Below are positions 29,679-42,686 of a stretch of 64,000 bases of DNA, piece by piece. The notes under the pieces were generated by a model. The model saw only the letters and a program-made list of their open reading frames with translations. It had not been told where the DNA came from and did not search any database. Every line of letters begins with the position of its first letter. Position 1 is the stretch's first letter. The translations under genes and the position numbers were made by a program. Source of the stretch: Populus alba (Eukaryota; Streptophyta; Magnoliopsida; Malpighiales; Salicaceae); the NCBI RefSeq assembly GCF_005239225.2, contig NC_133289.1:12322889-12386888 (forward strand). The letters are read 5' to 3'.

Positions 29679-32030
29679 TACTTTTCCTTGTTCTTTTTCA
29701 AGTTACAACACCGAATTGATCTGGCGCGATGAGTCAATTGGTCAAGCTGAAACAATAACCCAGACTACTGGACCAAGGATGGATATGAAAACGAGACACC
29801 ACAAGAGTTAAAAGTGTTATAATAATATATAGTTATATAAGTGAATTTTTTTATATACTTATTTTATTGGATCCATAATGTATAGGGTAGGCATGTTGTC
29901 CAATCAGCTTTAAAACTGATTAAATTTAGAATTTTTATGTATACTCGTCTTCCGTCGTGGATTTGTAAAACAATAAATACATAAACTTTTCACGTGCTTT
30001 TTTTTTTTTATATAATAAAAATTTTAATTATAAATTAAAACTCATGTGCATGAATTTAATTAAACAAATAGAGAACTATTCATGTTAATAAATACAAAAC
30101 TTGTCTATTCAAACTAAATCTAGTATAAAACTTAAATAAAACAAAACAACGAGGGATAAAATTGAAAAATTAAAAAAATTAAAAAAAAATAACTATAAAA
30201 AAAGCAAAATTCCTATTATTTTTTAAATCAAAATACACTTTAAATAAAATATACAGCATAATATTTAAAGTAGTGTTCATTTTTGGTATACTTCTTAAAT
30301 AGTATTATGTGTTTTTTTATGGTAAAGTTAAATATTTCAATTGTTATATATCTAATATGCAAAAAAAAAAGATTTGTACATGAATTTTGAATAAAGATCA
30401 AATTCCTGTTTTTTATTTTTAAATATATTTTTGACATGGTTTTATCAAATTAATTAATTTTACCCTTTAATCATATTAGTGAATAAGAATAAAACATCTA
30501 TTTTTTAATTTTTTTATATAAATTTTTCAAATATATTATTCTATAAATGAAAATGATTGATTCATATTTAATTGAAACTTTCACAATTATAATAAGTTTT
30601 GTTCTTAAATAAATGTTTCTCAATAAGAAAATATGTTTTCCAAAACAACAAGAAAAATAAGTGAATAAAAAAAAATAGGATTTGTATTAAATGTTTACAC
30701 TTTTTTTTTTCAAATCATTTTAGTTTTTTCTAAGCATTTTTTCTTGTTATGTTATTAAAAAAATTACAAGAATTAAAAAGACAATTTTTATGAAAGAAAT
30801 ATTTATTTCCATAATCTCATTCATTGTTTTTCCTTTGATGGTCAATTTTTATGATTTTAAAATTAAAATTAAGATAGATTTCATAAACAAAGTTATTAAA
30901 CATGAAAAGTCTCGAAATCACTAAAGGTGAATTAGGTGTTTAATTGAAATTTTGATATCTTAAAAGCTTAATCTTTTAACACTTCAAATTGTCAAAATAA
31001 TTAAATATTTAATATGAGATTACACAAAATAAATAAGATAGAAATCAAGAGAGACATATCAAATTTATAGTGGTTTGGACAATTGCCTACTCTATTCCTT
31101 AAACTAATGCTCAAGCATTCACTCATGATCTTTTTGTAGGTGAGACCTTATTGATGCACTTTTTTTTCATGGGTTAAAGGGGTTTTTATCCAAACAAACA
31201 CAATTTTGTAAAAGATTTAAGTATATAGCATAAGATTGAAAAATATTGGGGAAATAACACGCTTTCACATAGCTGCTAATGGGAATCGTAGTTTTATGAA
31301 ACAACTACTAATGAAAATAATAATTGTATTTAACAAATACTAATGATAATAATGATTTATTAACACACAAACGCTAATGTGAATAACGATTGTGTTATAA
31401 TATAACATGATTTTACCCTAAACCTAACCTTGAATTTAACATAAAACTAGCCTTAAACAACCCTAACTCAATCCCTAACCAAACCAAACCACAAAGTACT
31501 AGACATCAAACCCATAATTTATGGTATGATATTTTAATATCATTTTGGTGTGTTAATTATAATCATAAATTAATACATTATATTTTTAAACATCGTTTTT
31601 ATTTATTAATTATAAAGATAATTGATAATAATAATAATAACAACAACGCAACATAACAATGTGTATTTTTTTTAACCTGTAAATGGATGATTTGAAAGTT
31701 TAAACAATATGTTTATGATATTCACCTATAAATTAATGATTTCAAATCTTGTTTATCTAAAATAAGTATGAAAATGCATAATATGTAAGACAATATTAAA
31801 ATCAACATGATCAAAAAACAACATTACAATAATAATAATAAAATAACTCATAATTAAAAAAATAACACAGTATAATAACACATCAAAACTATCTATGTCT
31901 TTATGATGACGAGTGAATGGATCGGCTTCATCAATAGCATGAGTTTCACCTGTCTATGTGGTCTCACTCGATTCTGCCAGCCGATTATAAAAATCAACTT
32001 TAGTCTTGTTCTAATTAGTGAAGCTATTAT
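29679..32030. other. OPR3 5' flank and AT-rich intergenic DNA
   Basis: The first few hundred bases should contain the OPR3 leader and promoter. From about 29990 on, the sequence is very AT-rich without a supported gene. A stretch near 31065-31190 (AGTGGTTTGGACAATTGCC and neighbours) resembles decayed retrotransposon DNA but could not be assigned. Confidence 0.4.
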
Positions 32031-32760
32031 TTATTTATTCATTAGTTTATTTTAGGGCATGCATTATTTGAAGGTTTATCCAAGTTAAGTTTTATTTTAT
32101 TATTTTAGTTTTTTTTAGTCTTTTAATGTGTTAAGATCTATTTATCAAGTTTGAGTCCATTAAGTCAAATTAGGGTTAACTTTCCAATATATAAACCAAT
32201 TGTTAATGTTATTTTCAATTTTATGAGTTTTTCTCTAAAGTTATCACATATTGTGTACTTTGTTTCTCTTTGTATGATTGAGTAATTCTTATATACCAAG
32301 TTCTTGATTGAACTTGCAAACTCTTTAAAAGATTGATTTCGCTGTGATTTATACTTCTCATTTGTGTTTCGTTATAGATATAAGGTAGGAGTGATTGATT
32401 ACATGTAACTTTAGTTCTTCAAGGCAATGTTCTTATAGAGTCAAGTTATAAACTTTTCTTCAAGTCTCAAATTAGTAATCTAAGGAACAATTTCGTGTAA
32501 AAACAAGCTTATTGAAGGATCGAGACTATAATGTTTTATGGGCTTGGTTTGACTGTGGACTAGGCTTGTTTGGATAAGTTGGAAGTGGCTTTCCTTAAAC
32601 AAGAAATGACCTTTCTTAGGCAATCCAGCCAAGCTTTGAATACAAAATTGGAGACAATCGAAATGGATGTGCAGGCTTATCACAGAGAATATGTGCGACT
32701 GAGGGCGTTGATGGAATCGTCTAATAAGTTTCTTATTGTGTTTAAGGGTCTATAACTTTA
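32030..32760 (+). mobile_element. Probable LTR-type retroelement fragment
   Basis: A non-coding stretch reads like a long terminal repeat: AGGGTTAACTTTCCAATATATAAACC (a possible TATA region near 32170-32205, given here as two adjoining parts), then a T-rich leader with GATTGAACTTGCAAACTC. It is followed by a 60-codon open frame (32570-32755) with a coiled-coil-like, charged sequence. No second LTR, primer-binding site or gag domain could be shown. Confidence 0.35.
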
Positions 32761-32934
32761 AATATTTCCATTGCAAATAAAGTATTAGCGACCATAAATA
32801 ACCTCTATTTTCTTTAATCTGTCAAAGGTAAAAAGGTTGACTTCAAGATTGTATTCTGGCCTAACCTCATCCCTAACTTTATCAAGATCTATCCATTTTG
32901 GACCTCGGTGACCGAAGAGCTCGATCCGAAGACC

Positions 32935-33150
32935 TCGACACCGTTTGGTAGTGAGATTGTACCTGTGTTTTGCCCAAATTTAATTTTTTTTTTTTGCTAA
33001 AATTGAGTTCGATTTGTACTTTTTGGATCGTTTTGATGTGCTGATGTCAAAAATGATTTTTTAAAAATAAAAAAAAATCATTGGCATGTATTTCGGCACG
33101 AAAAGCTATTTGAAAAGCAACCGCTACCACACTACCAAACACGCTCTGAG
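32935..33150 (+). repeat. MITE-like element, best-preserved copy
   Basis: Left end CACCGTTTGGTAGTGAGATT, core TTTTGATGTGCTGATGTCAA near 33031, then GGCATGTATTTCGGCACG, and right end TTTGAAAAGCAACCGCTACC followed by ACACTACCAAACACGCTC. The outer CCGTTTGGTAGTG and the reverse complement of CACTACCAAACACG form imperfect terminal inverted repeats. Confidence 0.8.
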
Positions 33151-34159
33151 AAACTAGCTTGAAGAGTAGTTGTAGGATTTGCTCGGTTCATTTGATAAAA
33201 AGAAAAACGAAAGACATACTATTCCATAAACTTCATGAAATTAGCTGCAAGCTGAGATTCGGAAAGCTTGATATTATTAAAATAAAACCGGATATTTTTC
33301 CTCAAGAACAAAAAAGAAAAAGAAAGAAAAAAAGAAAGAAAGATTGAGACATGTTAGCGGAAGGTTAGGATTCCCCCACCGGGCTAATTCATTTTCATGC
33401 CCACCAAATCAAAAGGCACCATGAGTGGACCCACAAGGGAGGTCCTCTCTCATGACAAGACCAGAAAAGCCACACCTTTCGTCACTCTCCTCATCATGCC
33501 ATACCATTATCCATGCCTCCCTACCCCAAGTCTTCAATAATTAATGACTGTTACCATCGTACATCCTTTGACTAGAAAAACATTATCCCTTAATGAATCC
33601 TGGCCGCACATCTGGCAACAACTTCTGCGATATCCTATACTTTTCCTCCTTGTTTAAAGATGCAGCATATTATAAATTAGTCCCTCTAGTCTTCATAGAT
33701 GAATTGATTAGTCCACTAATTATTTAATCCTTCTTGTCCATTCCATGCTCTTTTTCTAACTTTTATTTATAAATAAATAAATAAATAACTAGATAGATGT
33801 TATGAAAGGACTGCTGAGAAGTTTTTCTTAAGAGAAATTATATTAAATTGAGCATGGTGTCAAGGGACTAAATAATTTATTTTAAAATAAGAGGGACCAG
33901 TTTATAATTTACTCATTAAAGAGGAGACTAAACTTTTAGGATAAGAAATGCTTCGCTAGGATATACATGATCCTTGTTTAACGTAATCATAACCATTGCT
34001 AAGCTTGGTCAAGTTTTGTAATGAAGGTGGGGGTGCATGTGGTTAATGAGTTTATTAATGTCAATAGTTTTATCTATGGCCATCAAAATATTAAAATAAA
34101 TAAATAAAATAAATTCTGATACCATAAACATAAACATAAAACTAAATGCAATATTAAAT
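33151..34159. other. Intergenic, no gene seen
   Basis: The frame at 33159-33347 ends in a purine-rich run and has no domain. Around 33350-33620 the sequence is less AT-rich, but no conserved protein was found. An AAAT microsatellite lies near 33767-33788. Confidence 0.4.
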
Positions 34160-34372
34160 AAAGCTAGTTTATTCTTGTTTTCGAATATTTTTTATATAAA
34201 AAAGATTTGTTTTATTTTAAATTAAATTATTTTTAGTATTTTCAAGTTGTTTTAATGTATTGATGTTAAAAATAAATTTTCAAAAATAAAAAAAATATTA
34301 TTTCAAATATATTTTTAAATAAAAAATGCCTTGAAAAATAAACACTGCTATAATGTCAAACGAGCTCTTAAA
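34160..34372 (+). repeat. MITE-like element, diverged
   Basis: Core TTGTTTTAATGTATTGATGT and right end CCTTGAAAAATAAACACTGC followed by TGTCAAACGAGCTC. It is a decayed copy. Confidence 0.5.
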
Positions 34373-34644
34373 TCATCAAAAGAAAAAATATATATATGGA
34401 GTATTTTTTTAGGATAAATGTATTTTTTTAACTTTATTATGCATTAATCAAATTATTTTGTTTCTAATGATTCTAATAAAAAAACCTTTCACATTGATCT
34501 AACAAATTTAAAATGAATTCTAATAAATATTAATCTTAAAATCTTAAATCAAAAGAATTTAAGAAGCAACAAATCTCTCTGATTACCAAACCTATTTCAC
34601 AGTATTGGAAAGATCCTGTAATAATATAGAAGCAAATGGTATAA

Positions 34645-34845
34645 TTATATTTTTGTGTTTTAAAAGTGTTTTTTTTTAAAAAATTAAATTTATTTATTTA
34701 TTTTAAATTAATATTTTTTGATATTTTTTAAATCATTTTAATATGTTGATGTTAAAAATAATTTTTTTTTAAAAATATTTTAATATATTTTAAAATTAAA
34801 AATATTTTAAAAAATAACTGTAATTATTCTTTTAAACATGCAACT
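34645..34845 (+). repeat. MITE-like element, diverged
   Basis: Starts TATTTTTGTGTTTTAAAAG, core ATTTTAATATGTTGATGTTA, right end ATATTTTAAAAAATAACTGT. It is strongly AT-shifted relative to the best copy. Confidence 0.5.
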
Positions 34846-35349
34846 CATGTGACCACATGATTACTGCGAAAAAGTGACTGTCTATAAGCGTCTGCATATA
34901 TTATACATCTATAACGTAAATTACTTGTTTTTTTTTTAAATAAAAAATAAAGTGAATATCCTTTTCTCTCTTATTTTTATCATAATTGCATATTAAATGG
35001 TTCGATATAGCTATAACCATTATAGAAAGTAATTTTATCTTTCGTCGATTTCATAATAAATGACTTTTATGGGTTTTCAATAATAATAAAAAAAAGCAAA
35101 CCTTATACTTAATGCCGAATATATACATAGAAAAAATCATTTAATTATATTGATTGATTATTTTAAGTGCAAGATTTTGATTCCTTTACCAATCCTTCAT
35201 TAGTAAAGAATTTTGAAATATTTGTATAGATGATAAATGGAATGGTTTTTATATTATTATCTTATTTAAATAAAGAAATTAATCAAAATTCGAGAGTAGA
35301 TAAAAATAAAAAAATAATTAAAATTAAAATACACTTGAGAAAAAAATTG

Positions 35350-35530
35350 TAAAGTATTATTTGTTTTTACGTTTTAAAAACATTTCTAAAAAAATTAAAA
35401 TTTTTTATTTTTTTTGTTTTAAATTAATATTTTTTTGATATTTTTAGATCATTTTAATAGATTAATATTATTATTTTAATATATTTTTAATAAAAAATAT
35501 TTTAAAAAAAATAATTCAAACATATTTTAA
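35350..35530 (+). repeat. MITE-like element, diverged and shortened
   Basis: Starts TATTTGTTTTTACGTTTTAA and contains ATCATTTTAATAGATTAATA; the right end is eroded. Confidence 0.4.
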
Positions 35531-36795
35531 ATAAGAAACAACTATATTCGGAGGAGGAAACCAACAAAAAAAAAAAAAGAAAAAAGAAAAAAACATAAAG
35601 CTCTTTGTTCTCATCAACAAGGGGCCAAGTGCCTACTGTGTAGCTTACCCTACCTAAGTGTAAACTATCAAGTTGCCATTTCTATGATTATTTTATTCAA
35701 CACTATTTTACAAAAGACTCCAAACGCGTTTTTAAAAAACTTGATATTTTTTTATATTTTTAATATATTTTTAAATTAAAAAAATAATTCCAAACATTTT
35801 TTAATGGTTCAAACTGTGCGGGGTAATTATAATCCCGATTTTTATTTCAATTAATATATCGGACAGCATCATCTCTCGATTTATATATTAATTGAAAAAG
35901 AAAAAAAAGAGAGGTGACTCTGTACGATACTCTCTGTCATTGGATGCTTATTTACCAAACAAACACAAACAATTTACTTAATATTATCTCTGATAAATAA
36001 CCTATTAATAAAATAAAAATATGTTAATGATTGTATATCTAAATAATAGGAGTGAAGAAAAAAAAAAACAGCAGAAGCTGACCACCGTTGCTTTATCGAC
36101 GCACACGAGGAAAAAAAGAGAGGAGAAAGGGCTTCGTGTTTCTTCCCTTTTAATTTATTTCATCCTCTACCAACAAATTGAAATCAAATATCCCTTCATT
36201 AATTATCGATTAATCAAACTTTAGCCTGCTATAGCCGCCTGAAGCTCTTCTATTCATCTCTTAATTTAACAAAAGGAAATAGAAAAAAAAAACCCAACTT
36301 TGTTTCTTGTAGCCGCCTGAAGTTCTCTCTGTTTATTTCTTCCCATCTCTTAATTTAATAAAGGTAAATATGAGTTTTGATTTTGTTTTTTTAATTTCTA
36401 TGCTATTATTATTGAACGATTCTCTCTGCTCGATGATGATTTTGGGTGCTTGTTTCCCTTTTTTTGTTTTGTCTTTGTAGACTCTGTGATGAGCATCTAT
36501 GATTATTTGTTTGTTATATGCTTCAATTGATCAACTTTTTTTTTTTACGGTAGCATATCAATTTCTTTTTTTTTCTTTCTGTTTGATTTCAACAGCTTTC
36601 TGTGACTGACAAAAAGTCTGTTATTCAGTTTCTATGCTGATTAATCTGTAGTAGATATTGAGTAATCTTTAAAGTTTTTCAATCTTTATTTGTTAAAAAA
36701 GAAGTAGAATTTGCTTTGAGATTTCTGCTAATTTTTACTCTCTAAAAGCTTGATTGTTTTACTGTACAATTTGGAAGTAGAGGGAATTTGTGAAG
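35531..36795. other. Upstream region and 5' leader of the DENN gene
   Basis: The leader is probably the T/C-rich stretch from about 36230. A GGTAAATATG donor-like site at 36363-36372 and an acceptor-like GAAGTAG near 36774-36780 suggest an intron in the 5' untranslated region. An imperfect ~50-bp direct repeat lies inside the proposed leader. Confidence 0.45.
36232..36364 (+). repeat. Imperfect direct repeat in the DENN gene leader
   Basis: TAGCCGCCTGAAG..., continuing to CATCTCTTAATTTAA and AAAGG, occurs at 36232-36276 and again at 36310-36364, with about nine extra bases in the second copy. The two copies are about 78 bp apart. Confidence 0.65.
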
Positions 36796-39700
36796 ATGGC
36801 GAAGAATGAAGACACTGGTAGTCCTGGTTGGAGGACTTCATTATTTTTGCAGACAACAGAAGATGTTGTGAAAGCTGTGGCAGCCGCAGCCACCACTGTG
36901 CCATCGCCAAGGCCATCTGTGGTATTTTCATCCAAGGATGATCATGGTGATAGCCAATTCCAGAAGCTACAGCGCCATTTTAGCAGAATGCTAAAAGGGT
37001 TTTCTCCTCCTCCGCCAGAAGTGAAAAGTGGAACTTATAATCCAGAAGTTCTTACTAGCCAAAAACGTCAGTGGGCAAAATTTCAGTTACAGTACTTGGT
37101 ATGCTATTTCGTTGAAGTGGATTATTTCATGTTTAAGCTATTTGCAATACTCGTCTAAATGTTTTTGTATATTTTTCATCTCATGGTGGCTTCTTTTTGT
37201 TATTTAGTACAACTGCAGCTTTTTTTAGATTGAGGTCTATACTATAGTCAGTTGATGCTCCATCATCCTTGCGGCATTTGTTTCTATTACGACTCTTGAT
37301 GAATAGTTGAAGAAATTGGAATTTAAATTTGTAGCGGTTTCCTAACATCTTTTCTATTTAACTGTGCAGGACCATAGGCCTTTAAAGGCGCCATCGAGGC
37401 TTATAGAGAGCATGGTAGTTGTTGGACTTCACCCTAATTGTGATCTTCAAGCACTCCAGAGGCAATATGGTCCCAGAAAGTCTGAAGGTTCTGGGATATT
37501 GCAAGGTGCACTTGGTTGTCAAAATCAGTCACGTATAGAACCCATTCTTGAGCCCCAGGTGAGGATTTTTGTTTCAAACAGCGTGAAATTTTAAGTTTGG
37601 AAATTGCTTTTTAAGCATGGTCATGGTTTTTTCTTTTTTCTACTTCCAGGTTTTGTTTGTTTATCCTCCAGAAAAGCAGCTGCCACTTAAATACAAAGAT
37701 CTTGTATCATTTTGCTTCCCTGGAGGCCTGGAGGTTGTATATATGCTTGCTTAGTTTATTTCATGTCATTTTTAATAATTGATCAGTTCATATGTTCTGA
37801 CTGTGAGAGTGCATATTCTAATTTGTTATGGACCTTTGCCTTTCTTGGATGTGGATATCTGATGGTCATACGAATAGTTTTCATCTTGCAGATTCATGAA
37901 TTATCAGTTAGACATTTTCTTACTTGATAGCTTGAAGATTTAGTTCATGATATCCATGGAAACTTGTGAATGTCAATCAATAAAGTCAAGGTCAACTCAT
38001 GGACTGTTTGACTGAAACAAGGTTTTGGGATTAGTCTTTGATGTATGTTCTAGGTTCCAATTGGCAGAACCTAATGCAGTCAGATCAAACTGTTTAACAG
38101 TTGTAGAGTAAAATTTTTGACGAATTATTGAAGTTCATGGAGTTCTGTGCTCAATCAATGTTATAACAGCTCGAACCTTGATATCATTGTCTTGAATGGA
38201 CATCTGACCTATTACATTTAAGAGGCCATATAAACAATTCTTTCCCATATCCTTTGATTCTTTTCTTGTTAGTTCTTATATAAATTGAAAGATTAAGATG
38301 AAAATGTAGAATGTGAAGTCGTCTGAGAGTTTGAATTCATGAATCTGGCAATTGGACTGTGCCAATTTCTATTTTGTCCCCTTGTGAAGTTTTTCACATT
38401 TGACTTTGGATTTCTGTTTCTTCGATGCACGGCAAAGTAATACCTTGAGTTCAAGATGAAAAGAATTCTTATTGGGGAGTGTACAAGCATATGAAATTAT
38501 AAGCTCCCAATACGTGGGAGGAGACCATGGCTTTGACCTTGCTCTTGTTGAAGGACGAGCCTAGCCCTCATAGGTATTTGCTTGTTTAAGAGAACCAAAC
38601 CATAGTGAATGCATGTTTTCACTGGGCCACTGTTTATGGATGTGAACCTGGGTGATTCACTGTTATTCATACTAGGAAAAAAAACAACTAATATGACTTC
38701 AGTAATTGTTGAACGCCAATTCTGTTATTTCCGGGTTTAGTCTTAGCTGAGTTGAGTTTTGGAACTTGGTAATTCCTTTGAAAAACGTTATATCATGCAT
38801 ACATTTGTAGTGCCTTTGTTTGGGTGATTTTTCCATGTTATTTTTGTTTCTCTTCCTTTTTTTACCCTTTAATCAACTCTATATGCTCTTCAGTGGACAT
38901 TTTCTAACCTTTGTAGGTGCAATTCTAGGTTCATGCAGTTGAGAGAACTCCTTCCATGAGCGAGTTGAATGAAATTCTTCTTGGGCAGGTACGGTACCTA
39001 TGCAGCAATCATTTATCAGCTGATAATTTATTGCTTGTATGATTAATTTAAAATTAAAACCTTCTTAATTGTTAAACCATTTTTAAGCTTTGATTTTTAA
39101 CATATCTAGTCTTAATGGGTTTTGCTTGTGGATAAGTAGAAAGCGAATACTTTATTCTCCTGTTGGCATGCTTGAACGCTTTATTATTCTCAAATTGGTG
39201 TTACTCATGCTAATTTCAATAACATCTAAGTACATGCCTAGAATAATATTGTTCCATCATTAGAACCAGCTTGATAAAAAATAATAAACTATTGGAGGTT
39301 CTCTGGATCATGACAGCTAATCTTGTTGTTTGGTATTAGCCATCTTGAAGCCTCATTGTTCATAAAAATCTTCAAGCCTGTGTGTAACTTTAGATTAATT
39401 TTTCTGTTACAGAAGTATATGTTCCACACACTCTCTCCGTGACTCCAAATGCTTCATAAATGCATCTCAATTATTCTGGTGGTTATTTTGCAGGAGCACC
39501 TTAAACAAAGTGACCTGTCATTTGTATTTCGATTACAGGTAACCTTCAAAATATCATGCCACTTTTTTCTCTTTTTTGATACACATATCCTTTGATTGAG
39601 ATGATTTCCTATGTGAGATGTCCTGTGTGAATTTTAACACTATGATAGTCCATGCCTTGGAGGTAATTTTATGTTTTACATGGCCAACAACTTTCTATGC

Positions 39701-42651
39701 TTTCTTTTACCTCCAATCCTCTTCATCTTATCTAATTCTTTTGTTCTGGTGGTACTTGAAGTTTGATTTTTATCTTTGAACTTTTTATTTTTTCCCCTTA
39801 GGTTGCTGATGATTCAACATTGTATGGGTGTTGTGTGTTAGTTGAAGAAATTGTGCAAAAACCCTCTGGATTGCTTTCGATGGTTTCAGATAAACAGTCT
39901 TCCCGCTCATCTTTGAGCCGTTACATGCTCACCACGTACAGATGTTACTGCATTCTCTCAAGGCTTCCATTTTTTGAATTACATTTTGGTTTATTGAGCA
40001 GGTGGGTATATATGATTAATATAATCCTGTTACCTGGTTATCAATGTATAGTTAATTAACTGAGAGATTATAGTGTTTAGCAAAGGCATGCCATTAGAAT
40101 GCATAATTTGGCAGTTGTTCTACAAATGTAAGACATCCAAACTTGATTAGCTTCTGATACTTAATGCACAAATCTCTTTTTTCATCACTGTTTTTGTAGC
40201 ATCTTCACAGAAGAAAGGTTGGAGCGATTAACAAAAAATATAGGCTTTTTAGACTTGGAATCCTCAGAGGGTTATTGCAAGGAAGAAAATTTAGGTGACA
40301 ATTTAGATGGTGTATCAACGAATTATAGAGCTGCAGAGGACATACTAGATGGAACGACAGAAATATCCCAATCCAGCTTAAGGGATTCTACACCTGGAGG
40401 TTTTGCTGATGAAAAGAGTCACGTGGAGCCTCAAATTCTTGAGGAGCATATTCATTCTTTGAAGAAAGGTGTCAATGATGATGCTGTTCCTATTTATTCT
40501 GAAAACGAGATGGTTTCAGCCAAAGGTGAACCTGGTAGAGTAAACTTGGAAGATTGTGATGTTGATGATTTTCCATTGAACAAGCAAGCACAAGAAAGAC
40601 GATTACCAAATGCTATTCGGCCACTCCTTCGCCATTGTCAGTATGAAAGCTCTGAATCTTCCTCCAGGTACATATATCATGGTGTTCTTTGGTGTCTTCA
40701 ATAAATAATTCTCTTAGCTACATGTCATGAGTTTATTCATTTGCATGATATGATCCATGCTTCATCAAATTAGCTTTTATACTTGCTCAGCATTTATATA
40801 TGTATCTATCAGTGTATGGGTGAAGATGACATTATTACCAAATCAGTAAAAAATGCCTTTTTATGCAGCTTCCAGGGTTCTCCCAGTGAGGATAGAAACT
40901 TTAGGAGTGATGTTGATGATATGGAGACGGAGGAGGCATCGTTTTCCGGGCAAGAAGATTCCAGTGATCACATTGATATTCTGGAATGGGCTAAGGTCCG
41001 CATCTGTTTTGTATTAGATGTAGCTCTGTACATGTTTTAAGTTCAATATACTGGTGTACTGACAACTACTGAAAGCTGTCAAGTGTCCTCTATTTTGCAG
41101 GCAAACAATCATGGATCATTGCAGTTACTGTGTGAATATTACCGGCTGCATTGCCCTGCTAGGGGTTCCACTCTTAGATTTCAGCCTTTGGAGCATCTTC
41201 ATCCCTTAGAATATCGTAGACCTGATGAAGCTGTTTTACATGTTAATGGCTCAACTATTGATTTGAGATCATGCAGCACAAGTCTGGAGTTTGCAGAGGT
41301 AGATACAGTGATAGAATGATGGCTTTGTAGGATGACTTATATCAGCTGTACTTGTTTTTAGGCTAGTTCATGTTATTGCTGTTTGTCTTAATCAGGCACG
41401 CAGTGCACTCTCTGCAGAGGAGGAAGCCACTGCATTATCAACTTGGGCCATTTCATGCATATGCGGATCCTTGCGACTTGAGCATGTATGCCTTTTCTGG
41501 AGTTTTGGAATTGTTATTTCTTACAACTGTTCTTTTTTAGGTTGCCTACTGGCTTGGCTAGTTTAACATTGATTATGTTGTGATGTAGTGATTAGAATGT
41601 ATATAGTTATTGTATTACCGTCTTAGATATCTATATAAAACCAAAATCTGAGTTCTAATCTCCATGCACACAGATCTTAACAATGTTTGCGGGAGCCCTG
41701 CTAGAGAAGCAGATTGTGGTTGTGTGTTCTAATTTGGTATGTATGTACCCTTCATGTCAGGTTGACAATCTTTTGCAATCTTGTTGGATTTTCATTTTCC
41801 TTCTTAAGGTTGAGGGGTGTATTTTTTTTTTTTAACTGATCTGGCACCAGCTTGAAGAGCTTGGCTCTGTTTACTTGCTAGCTGCGCTCCCTGCAGCAAA
41901 TAGTGCCTAGAACTACTCTCATCTGTATTGGATTCTGGGTTTTTCATAGTTGAATGCCTAAGCATGGAAAATTATTGGATGCTGAAGAACAGCTTAGCTG
42001 AATATGAAAGCTCCTCATTTGTTGCACAAATGTTCAAGTTAGGTTCCTTCCATATCCTTCAGACAATGAACTGATTAGTTTCTTAAGCAATTAAACTTTT
42101 GTGGATGGTATAGTACTGATGTAGGACAAGGGTAGAAGTTGAAGGAGAAGGTCAGCTAACGAAAAATATTTAGAAGAAAACTAAGGTCTGAACACATGCT
42201 GAGGACAAGCCTGGTCAGATGCATGGATGAGTTACTGATGGTCTTGATTTGCCATAGTCTGTTAGGCAACCCTTGATTCCACAACATATTTCTTGAATCC
42301 TCAAGGTAGTGTTTGGTTACTGTATCGAGGCAGAAGAGACGGAGATAGTGGAGACAGGTGACCTGGCCCCCTGTCTTCCCTGTTTTGAAAGGACAGAAAT
42401 TCACTCCAAAACTGTCTTAGATACATATATATTTTATGTCTTTTCTTTATCCTTCCAACCAAACATGTTTTTGTCCCTTCTATCTTATGAAACTAATCAA
42501 ACGCAACCCAAGAAACTAGTTCTTGAATCCATAATAATCAAGAAACAAGAGTCCCACCTCCGAAAGTGAAAATAAAATTCTCCTTAATGCAATGTATACC
42601 TATGCTTTCCCAACTAAAATAGGAAATAAAATCCTACTAACATAAAAGTTC

Positions 42652-42686
<35 letters not shown>

